Source: Prorocentrum cordatum
Taxonomy: Eukaryota; Sar; Dinophyceae; Prorocentrales; Prorocentraceae
Length of the DNA: 64,000 nt
Assembly: GCA_963575745.1 (NCBI GenBank)
Contig: CAUYUJ010002769.1
Span: forward strand, 479,501-543,500
Direction of reading: 5' to 3'
Shown piece by piece: positions 40,331-50,341 of the stretch. Made by a program: the position numbers and the translations under genes. The notes below the pieces were generated by a model that was not told where the DNA came from, did no database searches, and worked only from the letters and a program-made list of their open reading frames with translations. The first letter of the stretch is position 1. Every line of letters starts with the position of its first letter.

Positions 40331-41136
40331 CCCCCCCCCGCAACCCCTGGTGGGCACCGATGGGGGGAACAGGCAGCGGCCCGCCCCCCCCCCCCCCCCC
40401 CCGGGCCTACTCCGAGATAGAGAATCATGTTCCCGGGAAGCTTTCTGGGAGCATGATTTGTTCGGCTCTCTAAGAGGGGGGCCTCTGGGGCTTACCGAGG
40501 GGCGCCTTTTGGCCTTGTCGGGCAAGCCTATTGGAAACATGGTTGGGGCGGTGGGCGGAAGCCCAAGGAATCATGTTCCCGGAAAGCTATCTGGGAAATA
40601 CGATTCACCGAAATGTCTTGGGGTCCCGCAGGGGGCTTCCCTGGGGGTCCCTTTGGAGCCTATTGGGGCTTCCAGGTGGCCTCTTGGGAGCCTCACGGAG
40701 CTTCTTGGGAACCTCTTGATGGCCTCCAGGGGCGTCCTAAAAGCATCTCAGGCGGGAGACCTCGAAATGTCGCGCTCTTCGGGCCCTCTTGGGTCGCTCT
40801 GGGGGCTCTCTCGGGGCGCTCTCGAGGCCCTCTTGACTTATCTGGGGAGCCTCCTGGGCCGTCTCTGGGCTTTCTTGGGAGCCTCTTCGGCCGTCTTGGA
40901 GCGATCTGACGGGCCTCTGACGCGGTCCGGGACCGTTGGGAGGCGGAACATGGGAGAGCGCAAGAATGCTTCAAAAACCATTGGACAATTAATGATTTTC
41001 GGCTTCTGGGGCCCTTTGGAGGGGCCTCTGGAGGCGCTCCTGGGGCGTTTTGGCGGCGTCGTCGGCCGTCCTGAGGCCATCTTCGGCGTGTCCGGGGCCT
41101 CTGGAGCTGTCTTTGGGCATCCTGCAGGGAACCCAG

Positions 41137-42710
41137 GAATCATCTTTCCGGAGAGGCTTCCGGGAACATGATTTCGAACGAGGCCCTCTTGGGCCTCCCT
41201 GAGGCCGTCTTGGGGGCCTCCTGGGCTGGCTTTGGGGCCTCTTGTGCCGTCTCGGGGGGTTTCGTGAGCCCCACATGACGACCCTTTTGGGCCGTCTTGG
41301 GCGCTCTTGGGTCTCTCTTGGGCTGTCTTGGGGCTCCTCGGGGGCGTCTGGGGCACTGTGAAGACGAAGCAAGGGAGTATGCTGAAAATGTACGTTTTAC
41401 TACGGGGACGGGCTGAACTTTGCCTCTTGAAGGCCCTCTTGGGGTCCTCTTCGGCCATCTTGAAGCCATCTCGGGCCCTCTTGGGCCTCGCTGAGGCTGT
41501 CCTGGGGCTCAGTGGGGGGCCCTGGGAGCCCGGAAGTCATGTTCCTGGAGAGGCTTCCGGGAACATGATTTCGAACGGGGCCCTCTTGGGCCTCCCTGAG
41601 GCCGTCTTGGGGCCGCCTGGGCCGGCTTCGGGGCCTCGTGGGCCGTCTTGGGGGCCTCCTGGGCTGGCTTTGGGGCCTCTTGGGCCGTCTCGGGGGGTTT
41701 CGTGAGCCCCACATGACGACCCTTTTGGGCCGTCTTGGGTGCTCTTGGGTCTCTCTTGGGCTGTCTTGGGGCTCCTCGGGGGCGTCTGGGGCACTGTGAA
41801 GACGAAGCAAGGGAGTATGCTGAAAATGTACGTTTTACTACGGGGACGGGCTGAAATTTGCCTCTTGAAGGCCCTCTTGGGGCCCTCTTCGGCCATCTTG
41901 AAGCCATCTCGGGCCCTCTTGGGCCTCGCTGAGGCTGTCCTGGGGCCCTCTAGGGGTCGAAGGGGCCCTGGGAGCCCAGAAGTAATGTTCCCAGAGAAGC
42001 TTCCGGGAACATGATTTCGTCCGAGGCCCTCTTCGGCCTCCCTGAAGCCGTCTTGGGGGCCGCCTGGGCCGGCTTCGGGGCCTCTTGGGCCGTCTTGGGG
42101 GGGTCCGTGAGCCCCACATGACGACCCTTTGGGCCGTCGTGGGCCCTCTTGGATCTCTCTTGGGCTGTGTTGGGGCTCCGCAGGGGCGTCTGGGGCACTG
42201 AAGACGAAGCCAGCGAGTAAACCGAAAATGCACGTTTTACGAAGGAAATGGGCCAGAGTGTGCCTCTTGAAGGCCCTCTTGGGGCCCTCTTCGGCCATCT
42301 TCAAGCCATCTCGGGCCCTCCTGGGCCTCGCTGAGGCTGTCCTGGGGCTCAGTGGGGGCCCCTGGGAGCCCGGAAGTAATGTTCCCAGTGAAGCTTCCGG
42401 GAACATGATTTCGTCCGAGGCCCTCTTCGGCCTCCCTGAAGCCGTCTTGGGGGCCTCCTGGGCCGGCTTCGGGGCCTCTTGGGCCGTCTTGGGAGGTGCC
42501 GTGGGCCCCACATGCCGACCGTTTTGGGCCGTCTGGGGCCCTCTTGGGTCTCTCTGGGCTGTGTTGGGGCGCCGCGGGGGCGTCTGGGGCACTGTGAAGA
42601 CGAAGCAAGGGAGTGTGCCGAAAATGCACGTTTTACAAGGAAATGGGCCGATGTTTGCCTCTTGAAGGCCCTCTTGGGGCCCTCACGGACCCTCTTGGGG
42701 CGCTCTTGGG
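41137..42710. repeat. ~400-440-bp tandem unit, four copies
   Basis: The landmark GAGCCCCACATGACGACCC and its variants lie at about 41267, 41707, 42109 and 42499 (spacings 440, 402 and 390). Each unit also has GAAAATGYACGTTTTAC and one copy of the palindrome. Unit-length differences come from gains and losses of ~30-bp GGCCTCTTGGGCCGTCTTGG blocks. Confidence 0.9.
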
Positions 42711-42895
42711 CGTCTTCGGGGCCTCTTCAGGCTTTCGTGACTATCTGTACGGCCCGAGTGGCCTGTCGTGGGCAATTTGGAAGCGGCCCGGGGCAGTCCC
42801 GGGGGGTCTGTGACCCCCCAAAGGTTCGGGGGGGATGACGGCACCGATTTTCTCTCCCCCCCCCCCCCCTCCCGCCCTCCCCCCCCCCGGCCTAC
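42711..42895. other. Spacer with poly-C runs
   Basis: End of the GGCC/CTTGGGG DNA and C-rich runs at 42856-42890. Confidence 0.5.
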
Positions 42896-42980
42896 TCGTT
42901 TATATATAATATATATATTATATATATATATGTATATGTATATGTATATATGTCTATATATATATGTGTGTATGTATACA
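42896..42980. repeat. (TA)n / TATG-rich microsatellite
   Basis: TATATA/TATGTA alternating sequence of about 80 bp. Confidence 0.95.
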
Positions 42981-44078
42981 AAACTGCATTTGTGCTTCGC
43001 GCCATGCACCTTGGTCCCTGAAGTCTGGTGTGCAGGCGGAGTGGCAGGAAAGACAAGCCGACAATTTAGTGATAACTTCTTGTTGTCTTTTCCGGCATCG
43101 CCGTTATAATAGTGTTATTCGTTCTCCTTCCTCCATGTGTCTTTTTCCTCATTCTCGCCATGCCCTGCGTATTCTCCCCATCCTCCTCAGCTCTTTTCGC
43201 AGAGGCTCCTCCTTGGAGAGCCTCTGGGGGCCCTCACAGCAGTTGTTCAGGCCTTCTTAGAACCTTCTAGAAGCCTCCTGGGCGTATTCTGGGGGCCTCT
43301 GGGGGGTTCCTCATGTTTCTTTGGGCCCCCCTGCCTCCAACCGCGGTCTCCCTGAACGACCGGGTCACGATTCGGAATGCTTCGGAGGGTGTCTTGGGGC
43401 CATCTTGGGCCGTCATGGGGCTCTCTTAGGCCATCTTGGAACCCTGCTGTGCCGTCTTGGAGCTCTCTTGGACTGCCTGGAAGCTCTTTCGGATGGTTGT
43501 GGGGCGATTTTCGAGCCTCCCAAGCGGCTTCGGACACCCAGAAGACCGCCGTCTTGAAGCGTCGGGAAGCCGAAAAGAGGAGAACCCCCAAATTCATCCC
43601 AAACCACCAGAAAATCAATGAATCTTTCCACTTTCCACTTGGGGCCTTCTTGGGAGTGCTCCTGGAGGCCTCTTGGGACGTTTTGGACCGATCTTTCAGC
43701 GTATGGCGGCTTTTTTGGGGTCGTCGTGGACCGTCTTGGGGCTCTCTGGGGTCGTTTCGGGAGCGCGCCAGAACGCCTGGAGCCCTCTGGGGCCGTCTTC
43801 GGGCTCTCGTGGGGTTCTCCTGGGTCGTCTGGAGGGTTTGCACGAGAGGCCCGGGGTGGCCAAATTCGTTAGGGAGGGCACTTTTTCTGGGGTCCCTGGC
43901 CCTGGAAATAGATAAAAAATAATATGTGTACATATCCTTATATTCTCTCCTCCCCCTCCTCCTGCGGCTGTTCCTCCTCCTCCTCCTACTTTTTGTGCTC
44001 TGTATCGCTTCTTCTCATTCTCATCCCCCGTTCCTCACTCCTTCCTCCCCCCTCTTCCACCCTCACCAAACCTTCGGC
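42981..44078. other. Intergenic sequence, GGCC/CTTGGGG-type repeats in its second half
   Basis: Positions 43200-43880 resemble the 38.7-42.7 kb repeat DNA but lack the palindrome. Positions 43920-44060 are pyrimidine-rich. No gene was recognised. Confidence 0.5.
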
Positions 44079-44210
44079 CGGGCATGTCCTCCTACAGGCG
44101 GGTTTTGGGCAATGAATAAAAAATCCAGTCACACAACATACAGAAAAATCTCCCTCATACTATTTTGTCGACTACTTTTGTATGTTCCTCCTGTAGAGGG
44201 ACACGCCCGA
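44079..44210. mobile_element. MITE-like element, copy 2 (TIR CGGGCATGTCC...)
   Basis: Left end CGGGCATGTCCTCCTACAGG; right end CCTGTAGAGGGACACGCCCG, inverted with about 17 of 20 matches. The ends match copy 1 (20563-20696) while the AT-rich interior does not. 132 bp, non-coding. Confidence 0.75.
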
Positions 44211-44458
44211 TTTCAGCCAACCCTCCTCCCCCACGCCTGCAAATTCTCGGGCCCGCACACTTTCAGCAGGGGCTTGCGCGCCGGCATGGCCGCCACTGCG
44301 CGGGGGGCCGAGGCCGAGAGGCAGCGGTGATCGAGAGGCACGATGAAGGCAGCTCTGCAAGGTGTTCGCGGCGGTGGTTCGCCCGTTTCGAGGCCGCGGC
44401 ATGTGTTCCAACAATAGAGGGCAGAAGCTCCCCCAATATAATCGCCCCGACACGCGAA
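44211..44458. other. Spacer, no gene
   Basis: Mixed GC-rich sequence. No domain was seen. Confidence 0.45.
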
Positions 44459-44539
44459 GCCGTTTAGCAAACGCACCTACAGAAGGAATCAACCAGGGCA
44501 GGGCCGTTTAATAAACGCCCAGAGCCGTTTAGTAAACGC
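44459..44539. promoter_or_regulatory. Three clustered GCCGTTTAnnAAACGC palindromes
   Basis: GCCGTTTAGCAAACGC (44459), GCCGTTTAATAAACGC (44503) and GCCGTTTAGTAAACGC (44524). The arms are nearly symmetric and the spacings are 44 and 21 bp. The form resembles a cluster of dimer-protein binding sites. A short repeat without function is equally possible, and no adjacent gene supports a regulatory role. Confidence 0.3.
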
Positions 44540-44789
44540 CACTTGTCGGGTCCGGGTGGTTTTTCCTCCCTTGAAACAAATACGCCTCGTCGAGGGCGGT
44601 CTGAGAGCACTGGGTCGCCCCAAGCATCCGCGCGAAGCCCGAGCTGAGGCCCCAAGGTGCCCGCTGGTGCTTGTGCACACCTCGTCGGACATGCACGCCG
44701 ACACTCCTCCCAGCCAGGGCCCGCTCCCGACTCCGGTGTGGACCCCAAACAGCACCTGAAAATCCTCGCAGCCCCGCGCGCAGCGCGTG

Positions 44790-45180
44790 GGCGGGACCCT
44801 ACGGCAGCACCAAGTCCTCGCGGGACTGGCCACATGAAATCCCCGAAGCCTCAAGCACAACCCGTAGGCACATTGCGAGCCCCTTGGACGCAGCAAGTGG
44901 CCACGACTGATCACTGCACATCCAGGCGCATAGGGGGGCAACGAATGGCAACCCAGAGTCCTCGCAACCCCAAGCGCAACCACTGGGCACAGCTCACGGC
45001 CGCAACCCGTGGGCGCAACCCATGGCCACGCGGAGTCCGCACCGTCCCGAGCGCAACCTGTGGCGCGACCCAAGGGCGCTGAGCTCAAGGCCACGAACGT
45101 CCGCGCACCCCAAGGCGCAACACACGGGCGTAACCAATGGCACAAACCATGGGCGCATCAAATGGCCGCGCAGAATCTTC
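44790..45180. repeat. Degenerate CGCAACCcrTGGGCGCAAC repeats
   Basis: Words such as GCGCAACCNNTGGGC, CGCAACCCATGGCCACGC and AACCCGTGGGCGC recur about every 17-35 bp. Strongly degenerate, no coding meaning. Confidence 0.6.
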
Positions 45181-45364
45181 GCCCCCCCCTGCCCAGCTTC
45201 TCCTTGCATGGCGAAGCAGAGCGCTGAGTGGTGCAAGCACTGCTGGGGCAAATCGTTCCCCACGCTCCTCGCAGGCAGAATCTGCGTCAGTGTATCGACC
45301 CGCGGCGGACAATGGAGGCGCGAGTAGACTATCAAGAACGCTGTCAGGGACCCTCCAAGAAAAA

Positions 45365-45402
45365 ACAGCTACAACAACAACACCACCACCACCACCACCA
45401 CC

Positions 45403-45433
<31 letters not shown>

Positions 45434-45440
45434 GCACCAC
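45365..45440. repeat. (CAC)n/(CAA)n microsatellite
   Basis: CAACAACAACACCACCACC followed by CAC and CAA triplets. Confidence 0.95.
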
Positions 45441-45509
45441 CAACAACGAGCCTGGCGAAGGACCCGACCATATGCAGCTATATGCAATTATGCGTACCGC
45501 AATGATGCG

Positions 45510-46290
45510 TATCCTCTTCGGTGGAGCTCCCTATGAGGCCACGAAGCGTGTGAGGGGTGTGCCGAAATGAAAGACGGGGATGCATGTGGTCACAACCACT
45601 GGGGCCATCGGAGGAGCTCTCTATGGGGTCACGAACCGTGTGAGGAATGAACAACACAAGCGTTGGGAGCATGCGGGCCCTGCCACTGGGGCCTTCGGTG
45701 GATCTCCCTATGGTGCCACGGGCCGTGTGATTGGTGTGCTAAAGAGGGCGTCGGCTGCATGCGGACCCTGCCACTGGGGCCTTCGGTGGAGCCCCCTATG
45801 GGGCCACGAACCGTGTGAAGAGTGTGCCAAATTGGGCGTCGGGCGCATGAGGATCCTGCCACTGAGCCTTTCGGTGGAGCTCTCTACGGGGTCACGGACC
45901 GTGTGAGGGGTGTGCGGGCGTCGGACGCATGCGGACCCTGCCAATACTGGGGCCTTCGGTGGAGCTCTCTATGGGGCTACGAACCGTGTGAGTGGTGCGC
46001 TCAAATGGGCGGCGCATGCGGACCCTGCCACTGGGGCCTTCGGTGGAGCTCCCTATGGTGCCACGAGCCGTGTGATTGGTGTGCTAAAATGAGCGTCGGC
46101 CGCACGCGGACCCTGCCACTGGGACCTTCTGTGGAGCCCCCACCATATGGGGCCACGAACAATGTGAGGGGTGTGTCAAATTAGGCGTCGGGCGCATGCA
46201 AACCCTGCCACTGAGGCCTTCGTTGGAGCTCCCTATAGGGCCACGAACCGTGTGAGGGGTACAAAATTGGGCGTCGGGCGCATGCGGAAT
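45510..46290. repeat. ~87-bp minisatellite, nine units
   Basis: The landmark CCTTCGGTGGAGCTC and its variants occur at about 45516, 45604, 45690, 45779, 45866, 45950, 46035, 46123 and 46216. The units also share GGGGCCACGAACCGTGTGAG and GCATGCGGACCCTGCCACTG. About 80-90% similar by eye. Confidence 0.9.
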
Positions 46291-47911
46291 TGGAGAAGGG
46301 AGGATGGGGAAGAGGAGAGGAGAGGAGGAGAGGAGGAGAGGACGCGGGGCGCTGTCTCTTCAAAATGAGGACCCAACACCACATAATGGTTGGGAACAAC
46401 AGCACTTATAGTTTTAGATATGTTCGCTCTTATCTGCTAGTGTCACTTAACATGTGCAACCCAAACCCTCGATACCCGCTCTCTTCGTCTTCGATCGTGC
46501 CACCCTTGGTGGTATATCTTCATTACATGCCACATGTAGTTGGCGCAGCCCCTAGCACAAGAAGAGAAAGGCGACGGGACCAAACATATAGCGAGGAGAA
46601 AAAGTGCGGGAAGGGAGGGAGGAGTGACGGGGCAAGGGGGAGGGCGAAGGATGGAGCACGAGAAAGATTAGCAGGAGATGGGTTAGGAATTAGGAACAGG
46701 AAAACAAACGGCAGAACCAGACGGGCGGGTCGGGCGGGCGGACCCTAACGGGCGTGTCGGGCGGACATTGTGTTGTAAACTGGGGGCCGACACCACAGTT
46801 TGACCCTCAAGAGTTCCCCTGAGGGTGCGAGCCCCGAGAGGGGCACCTCAATTGAAAAACACGAAATGGGTAACAGAGGGGGGATTAGCAATAAGTGGCT
46901 TGTTCCGGAAACCCTGAACTGAAAAACGTTGCCATCTCTTGGGGAGCCGCTTTCTACTCTCGTCGGACTTCCGCCAGCGGAGGCGGCCCCGATTTACTTC
47001 CGCCGCCTTCCGCCGACTTTCCGCTGAGGCAGGGATAGGAACTTCTCCTTTCCGGACGCCTCAAACAAGTCTTCAAAGCAAAAATCCCACAGCCGTCCCC
47101 ACGCAGGCCTTCTCATCTCCCATGCAGGCCTCGGACAAATAGCGAACCTGCATGCCACATTAATCGGTCAACGCCTCCCCCTTCCCTCAATGTTCAAAGT
47201 TAGCGGTGGGTCTGATGAGTTGCACTTCGACTGCAGTCTCCCCCGCGCGTGCCAACGTTGAGCTTAGAGGAGAGGGGGAGTGTCTAGAAAATTCCTTCCC
47301 TGTGCCGCACTGCTCCGCGCAGGGCTCTTTGCCATCCTCTTCTTGCCCATCTCCACTACGCTCACGTATAGCCCTTCTCTCGGCGGCGACGATACGGGCG
47401 AATAGCCCAAGGGTGGGCATTACACGTATCCCGCAGTGGAGCCTCGCCGAGAGCGTGGACCATCGGCGCCCCAGGATACGTGTTATTGCTCCCCCTTGGG
47501 CTGTTCGCCCCCCCTCGTCGCCTCCGGTTCGGCCTCCTTCACTTTTGCTCTTCAGCTCCCTCCTCCTCCTCCGCACGGAGCGCTAAACATTAATGCTTAT
47601 GGCGTTTTTTCTTCTTCGATGCGCGTACAGGCCGGTCGGAAGAAGTAGGTAGGAACATGAAGTAGGAAAGCGGGAGAAATAGATTGGGTTCGGGGCCGCC
47701 CCACAAAAAAACAGACAGACAGACAGTCCCGCGGAAGGCACCTACGCGGGTGCAGCGGGTTGGCGCCGGGGCGCCCATGTTGGCCTCTCAGACTCTGGAG
47801 TTGGTACTTTGAGCAGCCGGGATCAGAAGAGCCGGAGTCGGAGACGGAGAGGCGCCAGACGCTAGAGTCGGACAGAAGAGAATCTGCTATCTGGAAATGG
47901 ACCTTGACCAC
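46291..47911. other. Intergenic sequence, no gene seen
   Basis: Purine-rich at 46290-46350 and 46590-46690. The rest is unique sequence of moderate GC. The part after about 47.59 kb may include the 3' untranslated end of the LINE that follows on the minus strand. No domain was seen. Confidence 0.45.
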
Positions 47912-49480
47912 TCATTGTCTTGTATGCCCAGACTCCAAGCTGTTCCATATGGCAGTACCTGCGAGTCGTAGTAACCCTGCAACGTGCTGCGGCGCGTCCT
48001 CTACACACCGTCCAATAGAGGATAATATATCGTCCCACCACCTGGTCTTCTGCCGCCCAACACGTCGTTGTGTACGTATGTGCGTGTCACCTTGTGGTTC
48101 TCATTGTAGCACTCGTAGTGGCCATTGTTTGGCACTGTTTGTAGCAATTTCCCGTGCCCATCCATGCCCATTTGCGTTGTTTGAGTGTGGTGGCCCAGTC
48201 ATCGATTCCAAGCTGCGAATTGCGATGCTCAGCCTGCTGCGTCGCACGCTTGATCCATTCCGGCCAGGGTTCAAGGTCGTCATCCACTGTGCCGTCGATG
48301 GAAATGTCCACTCCACGGTCGCTCCCAGAAGAAATATCAGCGTCATCTGCTGTGCCATCGTGGTTGTTTCGGTTAGTGTCGCGTGGTAGCAACTCTCCTG
48401 TCATATTCCGATTGTTTCGCCGTGGGGTCCTGATAATCATTCAAAGCGTTTGTCTTTGTGTTCTGCGAACTCTATTTTCCAGTTCCTGTGTGGCCGTCCA
48501 CGCTTCGCACCCGTATAGCATGGTTGATGTAACCGTCCCCGGGAAAAATCGGATACGATTATTCATGGAATAACTCTTCCCCGTAAGCTCTTCTTTGAAG
48601 ACAAAGAACTTTTTCCGTGCCGCGGCAATCCGGTTTTCGATCGTCATCTTGTGGTACTCGCTGAACTGGAGCTTTCGCCCCAAATATTTCGCGCCTTGGA
48701 ATGGCGGCAACACCTCAATCTTCATGCCGTTCACGGATACTAAGTTCGGTGGCTGTCGTGGTCGATTTTGCTGGTGTCCATTGTGTAATACTTTGGTCTT
48801 GTCTGGATGAAAGTGGAGACCCGTTCTGGCCGCTTCGGTACTGAGGTCGGACAGCATTGTCGTAATGTCGTTGCATGAGTGTGCCATCAGAAGGATATCG
48901 TCGGCGAAGCGTAGATTGTTCAATAGACCCGTTCCGCATGGAAGCAAGACGCTACCACGTCGATGCGTTGCCCATCTTCCCTTCGCCAACCGCATAACAT
49001 GTTCAGAAACAGCATTGAAAAGGAGTGAGCTTAGAGGGTCGCCTTGTTTCGTCCTTTCTCGACGTCGAATGTGTCGCTGCGCCGGTCGGTCTGGATGGAC
49101 CCAGTCTGCTCGCCGTGCAGCTTTTGAATCAAAACGATGTATGATGTCGGGACTTGTTGTTCTCTGAGAGCTTCCCGCATGCTCGCGTGCGTCACGCTGT
49201 CGAATACCTTCTTAAAGTCGACGGCCGCTATCCATATCGGCACCTGCCACTCGTCTGAGACCTCCCGCAAAATTGTCGCGGTGAACAGGTGGTCGGTCGT
49301 GCCGCGCCGGGGTCGGAAACCTGCTTGGTCTGAGCTCTGTTGGCAATCTAGTGCATCGCCCAATCGGTTACACAGTAATTTCGAACATAGTTTGTAGAGC
49401 ATCGGGATGCTTACTATGGGTCGGTAGCTCTCTGGCCTCATTGTGTCGCCACTCTTGTGTAATACCTAAATCAGCCGCGA
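47912..49480 (-). pseudogene. Reverse transcriptase of second LINE, broken
   Basis: RT motifs in order on minus: VLHKSGDTMRPESYRPIVS (about 49470), SDQAGFRPRRGTTDHLFTAT (about 49320), motif A AAVDFKKVFDSVTHASMREA (about 49215), TKQGDPLSSLLFNAVSEHVM (about 49040), and catalytic box NNLRFADDILLMAHS (about 48910), so the metal-binding Asp pair is kept. GAKYLGRKLQFSEYHKMTIENR follows. The C-terminal part has LYGCEAWTATQELENR, WIKRATQQAEHR, VGRQKTRWWDDILSSIG and a stop at 47912. Damage: a one-base loss between VEKG and TKQGD (about 49045), an in-frame TGA at 48441-48443 where Arg (CGA) is likely, and a frame change near 48.1 kb. The copy is inactive. Confidence 0.85.
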
Positions 49481-49505
49481 TAGTGACAAAAAGTAGATTG
49501 CGATT
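47912..49505 (-). mobile_element. 5'-truncated non-LTR retrotransposon (second LINE), RT region
   Basis: Only the RT and C-terminal part of the element are present on the minus strand, cut at about 49505 where the ~108-bp satellite begins. It is a different lineage from the plus-strand LINE at 12-20 kb: more AT-rich, with a CR1/RTE-style RT. The coding remnant is described as the next feature. Confidence 0.85.
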
Positions 49506-50341
49506 TCTGGGCCCTCTCCTAGCGGCGCACAACAGCCCAAGGTCGCTCGGCCCCATCGGCCGCCCCTCCCCTCGTTGGTTTTGATTGTTTTCGGTTGTCC
49601 GTCGGTTATCCGTGGTCGCGCCAGGCCCTCGGCTGGCCCTCGGTCGCTCAGCCCCTCGGCTGCCTCTCCCCTGGCTGCTTTTGGTTGTTTTGGGTCGTCC
49701 ATCGGTTGTCCGTCGATTGCTCTGGTCGCGCCTGCCCCCTCGGCTGGCCCTCGGTCGCTCGGCCCATCGGCTGCCCCTTCCCTAGCTGATTTCGGTTACT
49801 TTTGATTGTCCGTCGGTTGCTCTGGTCGTGCCTGGCCCCTCGGCTGGCCCTCGGTCGCTCGGCATCTCGGCTGCCCCTCCCCTTGCTGGTTCTTTTCGGC
49901 TGCCCGTCGGTTGTCCGTCGGTTGCTCTGGTCACGCATGGCCCCTCAGCTGGCCCTCGATCATTCGGCCCCTCGGCCGCCCCTTCCCTAACTGGTTTTGG
50001 TTGTTTTCTGGTTGCCGTTGGTTGTCCGTCGGTTGCCCTTGTCGCGCATGGCCCCTCGGCTGGTTCTCGGTCGCTCGGCCCCTCGGCTAACCCCGTCCCT
50101 GGCAAGTTCTGGTCGTTTTCTGGTTGCCTCTGGCTGTCAGCCGTGCGCCCTGGTCGCGCCTGGCGCCTCGCTTGGCCCTCGGTCATTCGGCCCCTCGGCA
50201 GCCGCCCCCCTAGCTGGCTGTGGTTGTTTTCTGGTTGCCGTTGGTTGCCGGCCGTTTGTTCCGGTCGCGCGCGGCCCCTCGCCTCGCCCTCGGCCGCTCG
50301 GCCCTTCGGCCCCCCCCTCCCTGGCTGGTTTTGGTTGTTTT
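49506..50341 (-). repeat. ~108-bp satellite, inverted block (about 7 units)
   Basis: GGCTGGCCCTCGGTCGCTC recurs at about 49632, 49743, 49850, 49949, 50058, 50172 and 50284. The units are the reverse complement of those after 50345. Confidence 0.9.

Larger units (their letters stand above)
38696..42412. repeat. Nine dispersed copies of a ~38-bp palindrome
   Basis: Copies at about 38696-38734, 39089-39127, 39205-39243, 40422-40460, 40568-40606, 41137-41175, 41533-41572, 41979-42017 and 42373-42412. The approximate pattern is GAATCATGTTCCCGGAA, then GCTT, then TCTGGGAACATGATTTC. The copy at 39089 has perfect arms of 15 bp (AACCATGTCCCCAGA / TCTGGGGACATGGTT). Each copy differs in sequence while keeping arm pairing. 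They sit in GGCC/CTTGGGG repeat DNA at intervals of roughly 110 to 1180 bp. I have not seen the motif elsewhere in the window. Confidence 0.85.

Noticed and set aside
38941-42592. Many Arg/Pro/Ser-rich minus-strand frames up to 403 codons
   Set aside because: Translations of degenerate GGCC/CTTGGGG repeats; the composition fits the repeat and no domain recurs beyond it.
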